DNA of 64,000 nt, from NCBI GenBank assembly GCA_014871385.1, contig CM026423.1:8320803-8384802 (forward strand), in the 5' to 3' direction. Of the stretch, positions 13,528-26,800 are shown in pieces (the stretch's first letter is position 1; every line of letters begins with the position of its first letter). Below the pieces are notes generated by a model. It searched no databases. It was given only the letters and a program-made list of their open reading frames with translations, and was not told the origin of the DNA. The stretch comes from Ceratodon purpureus. Taxonomy: Eukaryota; Streptophyta; Bryopsida; Pseudoditrichales; Ditrichaceae. The position numbers and the translations under genes were made by a program.

Positions 13528-15447
13528 AACAGCAGACCTTAGAGAAGCTTGGAGTAGAAGTGTGTAGTTAATGATTTCGATTGCCTGGAGTGTTAAAAAT
13601 TCAACGGAATGGGCCGATAAATTATAAATGTAGATCTTGTAGAGAAGCTTATGAAATACAGTGTTCGTATGAACTGGAAATGGGTCACAAGCCACCTCAA
13701 AGAGTTCACACAGCAGCGTTTCTCTGAATATCATTACAGAAAATTTTGACGTGAAACAACAGATATATTTTTGTTCTCGAACTTAATTTAATTTTTGAGA
13801 ATGTTCTCATAGTTGATTTGTTTGAGTTATTGTAAATACATTATCAGAAATACAGATAAATACCCTATTACCATAGCTGGGTCGACACCTCTATTGAGTA
13901 AGTATGTAAGATCTATCTCTGAAACAATTTTAAACAATTTTGAGTTCTAATATTTGTTTAGAGTTTTAGAGCCAAAAATGGCCATGTTGAATTACCATGA
14001 GCGGGGCTCTGATACAGAGTGTTTGTTGGTAATGTGATATTAGTGTAGAACTAGAATTTGCATCCCAATTTCAATTCTGAATACAAGAATTGTGCAGTGT
14101 GAATAAGTATTGCCTTCGGTTTTTGGGTTGGACTTTTGGGGAATGTGATGTGTGTGTTTTGACACATGTATTTGTTAGGTCATATATATCCAAGGATTGT
14201 AGGTGGCACACACTCTATCTGCATAATAATTCAAAGGTGGCAAAAGTCCATACGATAGCTCCCAAGTCTACTTTTTCAAAAGAATAAATCATTATCCATA
14301 ATGAAAATAAAATCCCAACAAGTACTTTCAACATTCATTGTAGCACAAGCCCACTAATAGCTGGAAGAAAACCAACACTTCAAGAGTACCAGTTGTCCAG
14401 TACTCATGTCTTGCAGTGAATACAACAAGGCAGAACTGAACATGAGTATTCAAGTGGATTGCTTCAAGCCTGAGGTGGCCTTATCCCAAGCACACAGACA
14501 GCCAGCCCTGATGTGACATACTACTAGAACTCATAAATCCAAAACCAAATGTTGAGCATACAATTCTCCTGGAAAGGTCTACACTCAAGTGATGATTTTG
14601 CATGCAGCAAGGAGTTGGGTAAAATGACCAGCTCCTTATCTTCATGTCTAATCAAGATATTTATAGATCTGTTGAAAAATAATTAAAAATTCAATATCGA
14701 AATGATCAATGTGGACTGTACAATTACTCACTCAAGCATGCGAGTGGCAGTACCTTTTGAGGAGTTAATATCGGATTTGCACAGTAGCCTGCTGCAAAAA
14801 AGAACACTTAAATGCCAAGTCTGGGAGTCTAATGATTGACACCCAATAATGATGGAAAGGTTGTGTCTAGTGTAGTCGGATTATAAGATTGAGGCAACAG
14901 ATATTTTGGTCCGCACTATGACTGCTCTGCTTGCAGGCAACAGATATTTAAATATATATTGCATGTTAAACAAGGTTTTGGATTCTAAATTCTAATATAC
15001 CCATCGGTTTAGAGTAGGCGGAATTTGTTAAAAGGAGTGTCTTCTAGTGAACAGTTTTTCAAGACACATGCATGCAGGATAAGTGGTTAAACTTCAAAAA
15101 AATCATGTTGAAGAAATGTACCGTCCAAGACTACTTGGACATAGGCCATTGGACAGACTTTAGTATTCTAAATTCGATGGTACATAAAAGAGAAGTTTAA
15201 TGGCAGTCCACATGGCATATGGAATATTGATATTCCAACTCAAAAGTCGAACTAACATGTGCGCAAAATGAAGAATTTTTAAGATGGATACCGTCATCTG
15301 GTTCGGTCTTGAAAGAGTTGGAATACTAAGAAACAGGCATGTCCGTAACATGATTTGGTCCAAGTGACCCTCTTTCAATTACATCAGCATTTCTCCCCTA
15401 GACTGCAAAACTTAAATCCTCGCATTTCGTGGTCTTGTGCATCAGCT
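13528..15447. other. Intergenic region between convergent GTPase and taxilin genes
   Basis: The two flanking genes converge, so this stretch should hold both 3' UTRs. It is AT-rich, and I see no further gene or structured element. Confidence 0.5.
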
Positions 15448-18400
15448 TCATGACGCTTGTGGTTCTACTGCGCTCATTGCCTCCTGCACATAAAGAAAAG
15501 AAAATCAGCGAGAAATTACTACAATTATATATAATATACAGCAATAATTGAAAAAACGATGAAATAAGTAATCGTTTCATAGAAAGATTCTAGCCGACCA
15601 CATTTTGAGGCTTTGAAAGCCGAGCTTTGCATGACCCACATACTGAGGGTGAGAACATTTTAACATTGTTACATTCCATCTGCAGAACGGTATTACAATC
15701 AATTCATCATAGAAAAAGTACCAAAATGACAATTCAGACCATATGCCTCATACCTTTGAAGTAGGGCCCACTACCTGTAGAGAGTCTTGAGATGGCAACG
15801 CGACAGCAGCAATGGATTTTCGCTCTGCTTGCATCGATCGACACAGGGCCTCTAATCTTTCCTTCTGATTCTTGCTCGTCTCTAACTGCTTCTTCAAAGA
15901 AACTCTCTGCAGAATGCACGCAAAACCATAAATATTCATATAATAATAATGCACAATGCTGACACAAAAAACAAATATTAAAGAATGCGGCAGGTGAAAT
16001 GCCGCTTCAGAAATAGAGGCGCAGCTATTAATAGACACTTCTACGTTCAGCCTGAAAACTCTGTTAGTTCTATAGTAAGAGCTCTTTTTCTAGAATGGTA
16101 GAGAAAATACATACACAATTGGACTATGGCTTACCTCATCCAGAAGATCAATAACCGTGACATCTGACTTCTCAGCCTTCTTCTTAAGTGTGATATTCTC
16201 CTTCTCTAATTTCTTGATCGTTTTAGACATCTGATCGGACATGGAGACAAACATTTCCTGGTTCATAAAGTGAACTTGATACTGCAAGCCTATTGCATAG
16301 AAACACTTGCAAGGAACTCTTCAAACTGCCTTCAATTTATAATATAAAATGACCTAAAAGATACACTACCCAAGGAAGTTTCAGGAAAGCGGACGATTAT
16401 TGTGATAGTTACCTTCTCCATTTCTTTCTTGAAGGTTGCAAACACCTCATTGCTCTTTGTCAGTGTCTCCTGTAATCACAGATTGTCATCTCCCGAATCA
16501 GTTCATATTGTACTTTGGTGAACTGACAGTGTAGCGACAAGTTTTTAATTATTAAAAAACTTTTGTAACAGATTCAAGCATAAGAGAGGCCAGAATACGA
16601 AAGCTAAAAATAATATTCAATAGAAGAGCCCATGAACCCGACATATGAATTTTGATTTCCAACAGACTAAAAACACAAAAAATAAAACTATTAATAAGCA
16701 CTTCCATTACCTGTTTCCTAAGCAAAGCATTTAGTAGGAAAAGTAAACAAGAGAATGATATAAAAAATCTTTCCAAATTATACTACAATAATCAACACCT
16801 TAATTCACTCTGACAGAAGCACTTGACAACTACTTGCGGAATGTTACGTACTTTACACAGCTAGAATAAGGACTACACAAGGAATAATGAGTACTTGCCT
16901 GAAACTGCTCAAATTTATCGCCATAGAGGGCTAATTGAGCCCTCAAATCTTGTTCAACTTTCAGTTGATGCGCAATCTGCTCCTTGTAGAGACGTGACTT
17001 AGCTTCCTCTTGAGCAACCAACTCTTCCTGCTGCTTCAGCTTTACCTCAGCAAGCTGTTGTTCGAGCTCCTTGGTCCTTAACTGAAACAACCCCATAACG
17101 AACAAGCTACCGTCATTAGGCATGAAAACTTGAAAAGTGATAAATAAAACATTCCTTGGAAATGAACACTAGAATACATATAATACGATGACAAACAGTA
17201 TAATCTGAGGAATGCAAGCCTCTCTGCTGATCGCTTCTTGTCGCTTCTCTGGGATCCAAAGTGGTTGGCAACAGATAATCGAATCATGCATACCTGATGA
17301 TTAAAATGTTGGTCCCTTTTCTCGCACTGCTGAGTCAGAGCTTTAAGTGTTTCTCGTAACCTACACAAAAAGGCATAGCTTAGAACACAGCTTTGAAAGA
17401 AGTCAAACACGCCTTCTTGTAACCCTATTGAAAATCATATTACAAGCTTAGGATCCGTACGGATGTACGTACATTTCATTTTCTTTGATCTGCTGCAATC
17501 TCTCGTCTCCTTGCTCCTCTAACTTGCTTGTGATATCCTGTGTCAATGAATGGAAGAGGCCTCTTTAGTTTATTTATATATTCTAATGAATTGGGTATAT
17601 CATCGTTGGACCAAAACTCATTTTATGCGACTCAATCCAGTGAGCGACATAGATCCAAAATCAATATAACTTGTTTGAAACTCAATTCATTGTCAATCGA
17701 ACTGGTGAATATGCTCCTAACACAATATATGCATCTAATGAGAGAACCGCTGGGGTTCAAGCATATCAGAATAATTAACGGCTACGTAAGAACAAGAAGC
17801 AATGACAAACCTTGATGGTATTATGAAACTTTGTGGACAGCTCTTGGCGTTTCATCTGCTCTTCATTGGAGATCCTTCTGCTATCATCCTGTGGTTTCAA
17901 GCAAACCGGCGAAAATTGTAAGGAACAGTCTGCTTCTTTCTATTGTTCGAAACCCCAAACAGAGGAATTCGTAAAACTTCATTAAAAAAAATATAACCCA
18001 ATCAACAAAAACATCCATAGGAGCCATTAAAGACAAGTGGATGAATAAAGGAAAGATGCTCACAAACAGCATTTTATTCTGCCTCTGAAGTTCGCGACAC
18101 AAGGATTCCAGCTTCTGGCGAAGTCCACTAACTTTTGAATATTCTCCATAAACTGCAGCAGATTTTGAACACGCCTTTCGTGAGTACAAAAAAATCACTG
18201 AGACTTCAGACGTACAGGCCCTTCATAAAATTACTTATACAGCTACCAGTACAGAGTGCAAAGCATAAACAAGAAACAGTAACTGCATTCTCTCAGAAAG
18301 CTGTGTGATCAATGAGACTGCCAAAAAAAACACATACTCGTATCTTTTTCTTTGTTGACCTGCTCCAACTTCCGCTGCAATGTTGATACTTCTTTCGCTA

Positions 18401-19621
18401 AGCTCTTTGTCTCAGATACCTGCATATTGCCGAGGACCGATTGGCTTCAGACGATTTCAATTTCTTCGCGTAACTCAGATAGGAACAAACAACTGAAACT
18501 GCCAAATGAAGACACTCAAGAAGGAAACAGAGAATAGAATCTGGGAGGAATCTGCCGGACCTGCTGCAAATACTTCGCGTTGAGTAGTCGGAGCTTTTCA
18601 TCAGAGTTTCTGTCTGTTCCGTCGAGCATTGCTTTCACCTCCTTCACTTGCTTCTTCGTCGCTCTAGCTGCCATACCCATTCATCAGAAAGCAACATGTC
18701 ATTGTGCAGTCATAAGAATTCTGCACATCCACAACAACCTCACGGTTTTCTCAAAACCCTGAAACATGAAGGCACAACGAAAGAGTCAATGATTGAAAAT
18801 AGCATACGTTAGTGTGCAATGTTCAGCTCACCCCTTTTGGCTGCTTCGTCATCAACTTTCGAAGACCCAGTAGAAGCAACCTCTAGTTCAGCAATCTTCA
18901 GCTCCAACATGTCTTGTAATGGTTCATCATTTGTACTTGGGTCCCTCCGCAAGGTAGCCATAGGGAGATGACTAGTCTGAGAGCTGGACGGTCTATCACT
19001 ATCATCTCCATCACTATCAGTAGCGCTATCCGCATTTCCCTCTACAGATTCTTCATTGCCAGGAGCCACCTTGTTATTAGTATCAATCCCGAATAATAGA
19101 GGCCCTCTTTGAGAACCAGAATCTATTTCAACAGTCGGAGTCGCCTCCCCACTCGACAGAGGAACCGGGAACCTTCGAACTTTCTCTGACGACTTGTTCA
19201 CTGATGTCGCGAGGTCCGCAGTAGAATCCATCGAAAAATCAGTAAGAACTGGTAGATCTTTCTCACCATTTATTTGCTCAGAGGAGTAACCTACACCTGT
19301 CTCAAGCATCTCTACTGACGATTGTAAGGAGGCACCAATACCTAATTCACTTTTATCTCCGAGCAACGCATCTGTATTAGTTTCTTGAAGCTCAATTATG
19401 CTGCTATTCGAGCGACCATCAGCTGTTTCTGCTACGACCGAATTTTCAGAGCCATTGTCTCTGTTTCTTTCCGTGATATCTGAAACTTTTGAAGTTGCTT
19501 CTGGAAAATTCTCTGAAACCGAGAAGCCATCAGGTAAGGACTGTGCTCCAGGAAGATGGCTAACCATTTCTTCAACCGACGCGGATTCGGCTTCAATCGG
19601 TGGACTTGGAGGAGAGTCCAT
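15448..19621 (-). CDS. Taxilin family coiled-coil protein
   Basis: Twelve exons on the minus strand: 18832-19621, 18561-18667, 18338-18419, 18064-18152, 17811-17888, 17473-17537, 17294-17360, 16899-17081, 16413-16469, 16135-16230, 15775-15906 and 15448-15483, giving 593 aa in phase. Residues 1-263 are acidic, Ser-rich and probably disordered. After that comes one long coiled coil with taxilin signatures: LESLCRELQRQNKML, LSTKFHNTIKDI, LREHLK-like LRETLKALTQQ, QFQETLTKSNEVFATFKKEM, MSKTIKKLEKEN, and near the end LEALCRSMQAER. Animal taxilins bind syntaxins and nascent-chain complexes; the plant role is little known. Intron 8 uses a GC donor (CAG/GCAAGT at 16898). The last exon's short tail depends on the splice phase and is the least certain part. 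The start is the first ATG of the acidic exon. Confidence 0.92.
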
Positions 19622-20552
19622 GATACGTCCTGAGGTAAAAAAATCAAACAGAAAATTCGATGAGAAACCCGTAACAGACGTAACTCACCACAAGCTAACA
19701 CAAAACCAAGAGCTACAGCTGCTGTCTGCATAGCAATCAATCATAGCTACGTTGCTCCAGTCGAACCCGTTCCGCTAATGCACATCTAAGATAGCATCAC
19801 AATTACACCCCGTTTTCGCGATCTTGGAAAACATGACCAGACAACGAGCTACCATGGCGTCACACCCCAAGATTATAACAATTAGGGCTCAGCTTCTTGC
19901 CACTCTAACAACTACGAGGACCTCAATAAACAACTACAACGCAAAAACTACTGATCATACAAGGAGCCAATCGAGTAACGCGCTCGCTCCAACACCTACT
20001 AAAGAAGAACTCAATCCTCAACAACGCAACAACCTTCCCCGAAACAATCCTCCTCCGAAAGAGCAAAAAACGCACCACTCCTCCGTCGTAAACCCTAGAA
20101 CTCTTCACCTAAACACAACACTCTCCAGTAACCACAATCAGCTCCCCCAACTAATCCAAACTCCCAACACTAAACCACTACACCAATCCACAAACTGCAT
20201 GAGGAAAAAACGATCACTCATCCTAACAAAGCTAATCCAACCGAAAACACAAAACTCAAACCACCATCAAAAAAACCTCCACCGAATGAGGTAATAAAAA
20301 ACCAATCAAACAACACAATCCTCTCATTGCACTATCCTCCTGAAGCTCCACAGTCCTCCAGAAACAGAAAACACTAAACCATCCCAAAAAACCTCCACTG
20401 AGCTCACTCAAAATCCGTACCTCCCACCACCATCACCACAGCTGCAGAATGTGAAAGGCACTACTAGCGATACACGTGATTGATCTTCCAGGAACAAAAA
20501 AAACAACATCAACAAAACCTAATCCAAAAAAATTCACTCAATCAAAATCAAT

Positions 20553-20577
20553 AAATCAATCAATCAATCAATCAATC
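20553..20577. repeat. (ATCA)n simple repeat
   Basis: About six copies of the tetranucleotide ATCA, upstream of the taxilin gene. Confidence 0.85.
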
Positions 20578-20744
20578 CCCTGTCTGTGGTGCCCTATCCT
20601 ATCCTGCAGAGTTAGTTCATCTCTGTGTGTGTTCCTCCCAGCGACTGAATGGGATACATACACCAATGCTGCAAGTGCACATGATGGAATGGCGATGTTC
20701 GGAGCACACTGACCTGAGTTTGTGGGGGAAATGTTGAAATGAGG

Positions 20745-21130
20745 AGTCCTTGGTGGAGAGTGGGTGGAATGGGGTGGGGAAAAGTGCAAAAGAGAGGGGA
20801 AAGGGAGGAGCAGGAGGGGGAGGGGATGGCGGAGGAGGGGGATTGGGAGATGGGGGAGGAATTTGGGGGAGGAAGGAGTGTGGGAGTGCGTGAGAGACGA
20901 GGGTGGAACCCAACACTCCACTCTGCGGAGTGGTCCCCCAAACCCTAGCGCTCTAGTCTTGCGGGTGGTTCCGGTGTGAACGGGGTTTTGGGTGAAGGTT
21001 GGGAACGCTATTGGGGAACGGTACGAGGACTTGTGAGGGAACGGTTTGGGAACTTGTGAGGGAACGGTATGGGAACATGTGGGGGAACTTTTGGGAACTT
21101 TTGGGGGGAACTTTTGGGAACTTTTGGGAG
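20745..21130 (+). repeat. G-rich purine tract and short tandem repeats
   Basis: From about 20745 to 20890 the plus strand is almost pure purine with many runs of three or more G, so G-quadruplex or triplex formation is possible. From about 21016 to 21085 GAACGGT recurs every 23 bp (21016, 21039, 21062). It then gives way to a short GGGAACTTTT repeat up to about 21130. Confidence 0.7.
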
Positions 21131-23892
21131 CGGGAGGAAAAGGGAGGCCTATCGGTAACATAAAATGAACTTGTCAAGCACACGTAAAAACTCTGGGCAC
21201 TTCAATACTAAAAATAACATATAATTTCACTAAATAGTCCATACTGAATGTTTGGGAAAAGCAAATATGAGTAGAATATAGAATCACTCATTTGACATTA
21301 TTTGGGAAAATTACTTCTTACTACCGTATATGTGATTAATTGCCAATGTTACATGTGCACCTTTCACAATTGTTGAACATGTTCAATCTTAGAAAGTCTA
21401 CGCTGGAATCCAAAATCGATTGATTGATAAAAACGTCTAGTGGAACAAAACCTGTGCTCTCTTGAAGTTTCATAAACTCAACGTGACTTGAGTATCTAGC
21501 CCACATGAATCAAAACCGACTTGTGGCAAATCAAAAGAGTATGTAAAGTGGGGACACACTCTGCACCATTTGGAACCCTAATCTTGTGAGTCTCTCCACC
21601 TCTCTTGAAGCTCTCTGCGAATCAGAGGAGTGGTTAAGTTATTTTGACTCAGAATATGGAAACATGTGAGGTAACCTCGGGAGTGAGTGGAGGACTATCG
21701 GTTTAATTCTGATTCTGTGAGGGCTTTCAACCTCTCTTGGATCTCTCTTCCAATCATCTTAATAGCGAAGGCTACTTTTGACTTGTGAATGAAGTTATTC
21801 GAAGTAACTCATTGTTTGCACTCTAGACTTTTGCTTTAAAGTAGAAGTTTGGGTATATAAATGTAGTTATTCTACAATTATTCCATTTCATAGGTCCAAA
21901 GTAGCTTGATTTGCCATGGAATTGGAGAAAAAGCGTTAAAAATGTAAAGAGCAGCGACAAAAATAGGGTTAAAATAAAGAAAGGCTATTATTGTTCTATA
22001 GAGGTGGAATCTCAGTTTAAGTGTGTGATCATAAACCGTTTCTAAGTAAATTAGTATTGAACTAAATATACTTATAATAGATGATGCTATGGTTTCTTTT
22101 AGTAAAAATATCCATGGTCCCTCTTTTTACGTAAAGTGGATTGTGGTGAAGCCTTATAGAAATTTTCTCAAAATTTCCCTCATATAGAAAAATCTACCCC
22201 GAAGAAAATTCTTGAAGAGGGATTACAATGAAAGAGGCACTCTTTGAGACTTACAAGTTGCCCCTTTGGATGTGCTTTATATCTCTTTTTGGTTTTGTAC
22301 ATTAGCCCAAAGGCAATTTAAACCAGAAAACAATGAATTGGAGTCTAAACAAATGTAGAGTTTATATTGGTAGATAGCCTTAATATCCAGCTTTTGGACT
22401 TATATTAGGAAAAAGTTGGATTAGAACTCTTGTTTACTTTTATGAGAGAAAAATTGAATTGTGAGCTTTTTAATCAAAAAAGATAATATTTTCTTTTACC
22501 TGTGATTAATTAAAAAATAGCTACTTAATGAACTTGTTGTTTCTTATGCTAAGCTATAAACTCTTGTATAATTTTTTTTGAAACCTAGACTATATTGTTT
22601 TTAAAAAAAAATCTAAACAACAAGACTTTTAAGATTTATTTCTTCATAGATGTTTATAGACTTTACTGTTATTAATATCATAGCTTTACACTTGACCAAG
22701 ACCCTTCTTTTTGAATTGATACCAAATCTTATACCAAAACTTACTTAGAACTCTCTTATTTCAAAAATGGTGCCCCACTTAAAATGCTCGTATCCAACAT
22801 GCTTCATGCCGATTTCTTGAGATATCACATTATTTCAAAATAAGTAAATTTCAATATTGAAATGCAACCAGATGCTAGTGTTTTGGAATATTTGTTGATG
22901 AGGACAACTATTCAAGAATGTACCCTAAATTATCTAAAGGATGAAGAAAAACTCCTTTTTTTTGATGGACAAGCATTTGAGGTACAATAAGTGGTTCCAA
23001 TGAACTACTACAATGCCACACACTTTGTTTCTCAGAAACATCATAACAAGGAAAGGTTATTTCAAATCATAAAATCATTATAACCAGTGCTGGCTTGACA
23101 TATTGCCACATGGAAATTACCCTTCAGTTATAGTAGTGTGACCTTGGTACATTATTCATAGAAACTACATCGTGTTATACTTCTATGAAGTTTAATATTT
23201 GGTGCAAACCTGAGTACAGCATACACCGCTACAACAAACCCTTAACCCTACGGTAATCAGAGGCTTGAATGGTGCAAATGCTAATTATTTCTAATCTTGT
23301 TTTTGTTTACTAAGGACTTCAATAAAGACTGTTGTCACTACCTCCAAGTAGATGCATAATGTCAGCATCACGATAAAATAGAAGTTCCAAATGCCCACTA
23401 TTAACCATTAAAATCAGATCAAGTCAAAAAAATTCATTATTACACGTTAAATGGGGGTGTACAATGAAATGTAAAAAGCCAAACTCGACCTATCGAAAAC
23501 TAGATCTTGTTTCTGAAGTCACGCGAGTAAATGCCTACCTGTTCTAACGCAACGCCTGCAAGACCAGCGCAGACATCATGTCAAATCATTAATGAGAAAA
23601 TATGAGAGAAGCGTAATATTGTTAAGAGGAACTGAAATTAGTCGACCTAATAAAAACTGGGTATAGTTCCTAAACCACGGAGGTTATTTCAAACTGGCAG
23701 TCAAAAATTCTACTAAATACTTTTCCAAAAGATTAGGAAATTAAAGACAACATACCTTCAAGAGAAAAATGTTGATAGGTTTGCCTGGTGCCAACTTCTG
23801 TAATGCGCAGTATGAAGCACCAAGTCTAGATACTAATCTTAATTTTCGAACGAGAAACCATGAATCTCATGTTCATCATGTTTGTCCGATAA

Positions 23893-26800
23893 CTACGAAC
23901 CTCTCTGGCTTTCTGGTACCCACATGCCTGGACCTCTACCAGTCTGTTCCAACCTGGAGATAAAAAAACCTCGAGTCAATGGCTGTAAAAACAACTGCAG
24001 ACTAGAACTTTTAAGAAAAACATGCAGATGACAGCAATTCCATTATCAAATCAACCTAATAATTCGAGGATGGTTTTACAGCACATACGTTGGTGCTAGC
24101 CGGCCGAGTCCTTTGAGTTCGATTCCTGTAGTTTCTTCCGTAAGACGACCATCAATATCCACATTATATGCTTTCCCGGGAGTGCCTGGTAAACCACGCT
24201 TCTTCAGCAGCTCCAAGTCCTTGTGATGCAGTTCTCTCCCGTTTACAAGCACTCCGGTTTTGCCATGGGAGCAGTGTCGAGCCAATGGAAAGTTTAATTC
24301 CTCAATGAAGGGCTGCACAAAATAGCTCATCTTATGAAAATCCTGGTGACTCATGCCAACATTTAATAGAATTGTAGTACTACCAGATTGATGTTAGCAA
24401 CTTATTGAAAAGGTTAGATCTCTACTTACCGGGATCATCCCCAGACAAGGTCCACCCATGACCCCCCAAAACCCAGCTCGAAAGTCGTACCTACAGATCC
24501 ACCAGAGCATAGATCTCAGCTCGTCTAATATCACAATACGAAATTTGTTTCTCATAAGCCAGAAATTCTAGAATGCAGCAGGTACGATAATGAAATTGAA
24601 AGAGAGAAGCTGTTAAGTTGCAAGAAACGCCTATAACCAGACAAAAATATCCATAAGAAATCACCTGAATTCCCAGTCACCACAAAAGATTCACGGCAGG
24701 AACTTACCAATAAGTACCAGGATGTATGGCTCCGGCAAATTCCTCCGCTCTTTTCACTACATCATCAGGAACAGCATGACCATTCACAACCACTTTGCGA
24801 CGGTACTGAGTAGACTTCTTGCCCTTCGTCAATTCTTTAACACTTTTCTTGAGAAAACCTTTGAGGCCTTTGAACTCATGCCCGTCGTCGAACTCAGGGG
24901 TTTCAGGGGCAGACCATGCCGTCATTCGAGCAGGATTAAAACCAGTTGGTCCTATTTTCAGTTGAGCCGTAGGCTTTTCTTCTTCAGAATCACTGCTGGA
25001 TTGCAAAAGTTTGCGATCAGGTGAAGTCTTCTGCTGGCGATCTTTCGTACTGATATCCTGACTTGTGCTGGACAACGCAGGCGAGAGTGAAGCATGAGGT
25101 GGTTCAGCTTGACCTGATGGAGATGTCAATATGTCAAGATTCTCCTTGCCCCCTTGAGATGAGCTCCCAACCGGGCCCAAGTCTCCTGAGGTGTTTGGGG
25201 TTGAGGCTTTAGAGGTTTCGGACGGAAGGCTTGAACCTGAAACCATATTCGCCAACTTGGACCCAGAAGCAGCACGCGGGTTATGTCGCGCAGAAGGAGG
25301 CACAGGAAGATTAGCACCTGACTGAGTCCGGAGTACTACTCTGTCCTGAGAACCAGTTTCTCGATTGGACCTCGTACCTGAATATCTGCCAGAGGTACCA
25401 TCAGAGCTATTGGAACCAAGCCGGAAAGATGATTCTGGTGAATTGTCACTTCCACCTGGAGAAGGGCTTCTAGAAGGTGATAGTAGGTGATTCAAGCGAA
25501 ACCGAGATATCTTCCAGCAAGAACCGCAGCGAAGTTTTTGTACTCCTGTCTCGCTCCGAGGAAGATTCAGCGGAACCTCCAGCTGCAAACTACAATGACG
25601 ACACCTAACGTGGATACGTTCAGGTACAGGGGTATTGATTTGCAACCTGACTTTCTGCGTCTGCCCCTTCAACAAAGAATAAGCCGACCCACGCCCGTCT
25701 CCACCTAGACCAAAAGAAAAACTGTTCAATTCAAGGGTATCTGACTCCTGAGTGAAATCTTCCTGCAGCTCTTGCTTGCGTTGATCAGATACTTGTGCTT
25801 GAGATGGACTTACACCATGAATGGAATCAGGAGAACGGTGTGGAGAGAAATGGGGAGAAGCAACAGATTTGACAGGGCCAAAGGAACCAATGACCTCCAA
25901 CTGATCTTTAGACCTCGAATTTGGCGATTTCCTATCTGCAGGATCTTGCTCAGCTTCATCATCAGACCTCTCATTATTACCGTCTATCGTGTCTCCCTGG
26001 ACTCCTTGTCCATTGCGCGAAAAGGTGGGTGATTTCAGCTCTTCAGAGTGCGGTTTTGAAACAATCTGATACGACGAGTCAGCATCATCCACATTGGACG
26101 AGTCGTCACTAGTATCATAGTCCAAAACGTCGGGAAGGCCAGGAAAATTTTGTAGATTCGAAGGAGCATCTAAGTCCTGACGTGAATCAGTTTGTGCCTT
26201 CGATGACTGCTCGAGCTGTGGCTGAACACCTCCAAACGCCGACTTGGACGGAATAAAACTAGGTGGGGACAGCATATTGCGAGGTGGTGATAAGGATTTT
26301 CTGGTAGTTTGTGGCGACTGGGAAGGAGACACTTCTTCGTTATCCGATAATGATCTAGGTTCCTCTTCATCGTCGAAACTCCCCTTGTCGACAACTGGTT
26401 TCCCTTTGTACCGCACCTTCATATCCGGCTCCTTTTGCTGCCTTCGCCTAACCGAAGTAGAGTCACTTGTAGGTGACAAAACCGGCTCTGGCGTATTTGC
26501 CTTTGGAGGTGACACACTGCTTATCTCGTTCAGCCGTCTAGCAACGTCCGATGATGAGGCCCTTGCAATTGATTTCTGCTCTTGAATGACTTCCACTCGA
26601 GCACTCAAAGGATCGTCTCTGCTCTTCATTTTATCCGCTGTTGCCTCCACTAAAGGTAAAATTCTCTTTTCATTCTCTAATGCAGGGTGTCTGGAAATGG
26701 GTTCCTTGGGGAACTTACTTAACTCCTTAGCATCATCTTCTACGCTCCCTCTCGCGACAGCAGGGAGAGCAGGATTACGATCATTCCCAACAGACCAACC

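Larger units (their letters stand above)
19622..23892. other. Region upstream of taxilin and downstream of the EDR4-like gene
   Basis: No supported gene. It contains the taxilin promoter and 5' UTR (about 19.6-20.6 kb, C/A-rich on the plus strand), simple and G-rich repeats (listed separately), and an AT-rich spacer from about 21.2 to 23.9 kb. Open frames at 19824-20294 and 20568-21161 are compositional artefacts of strand-biased DNA. Confidence 0.5.

Noticed and set aside
20568-21161. 197-aa Pro/Ser-rich open frame on the minus strand
   Set aside because: It is the complement of a purine-rich repetitive tract; low-complexity translation in several frames.
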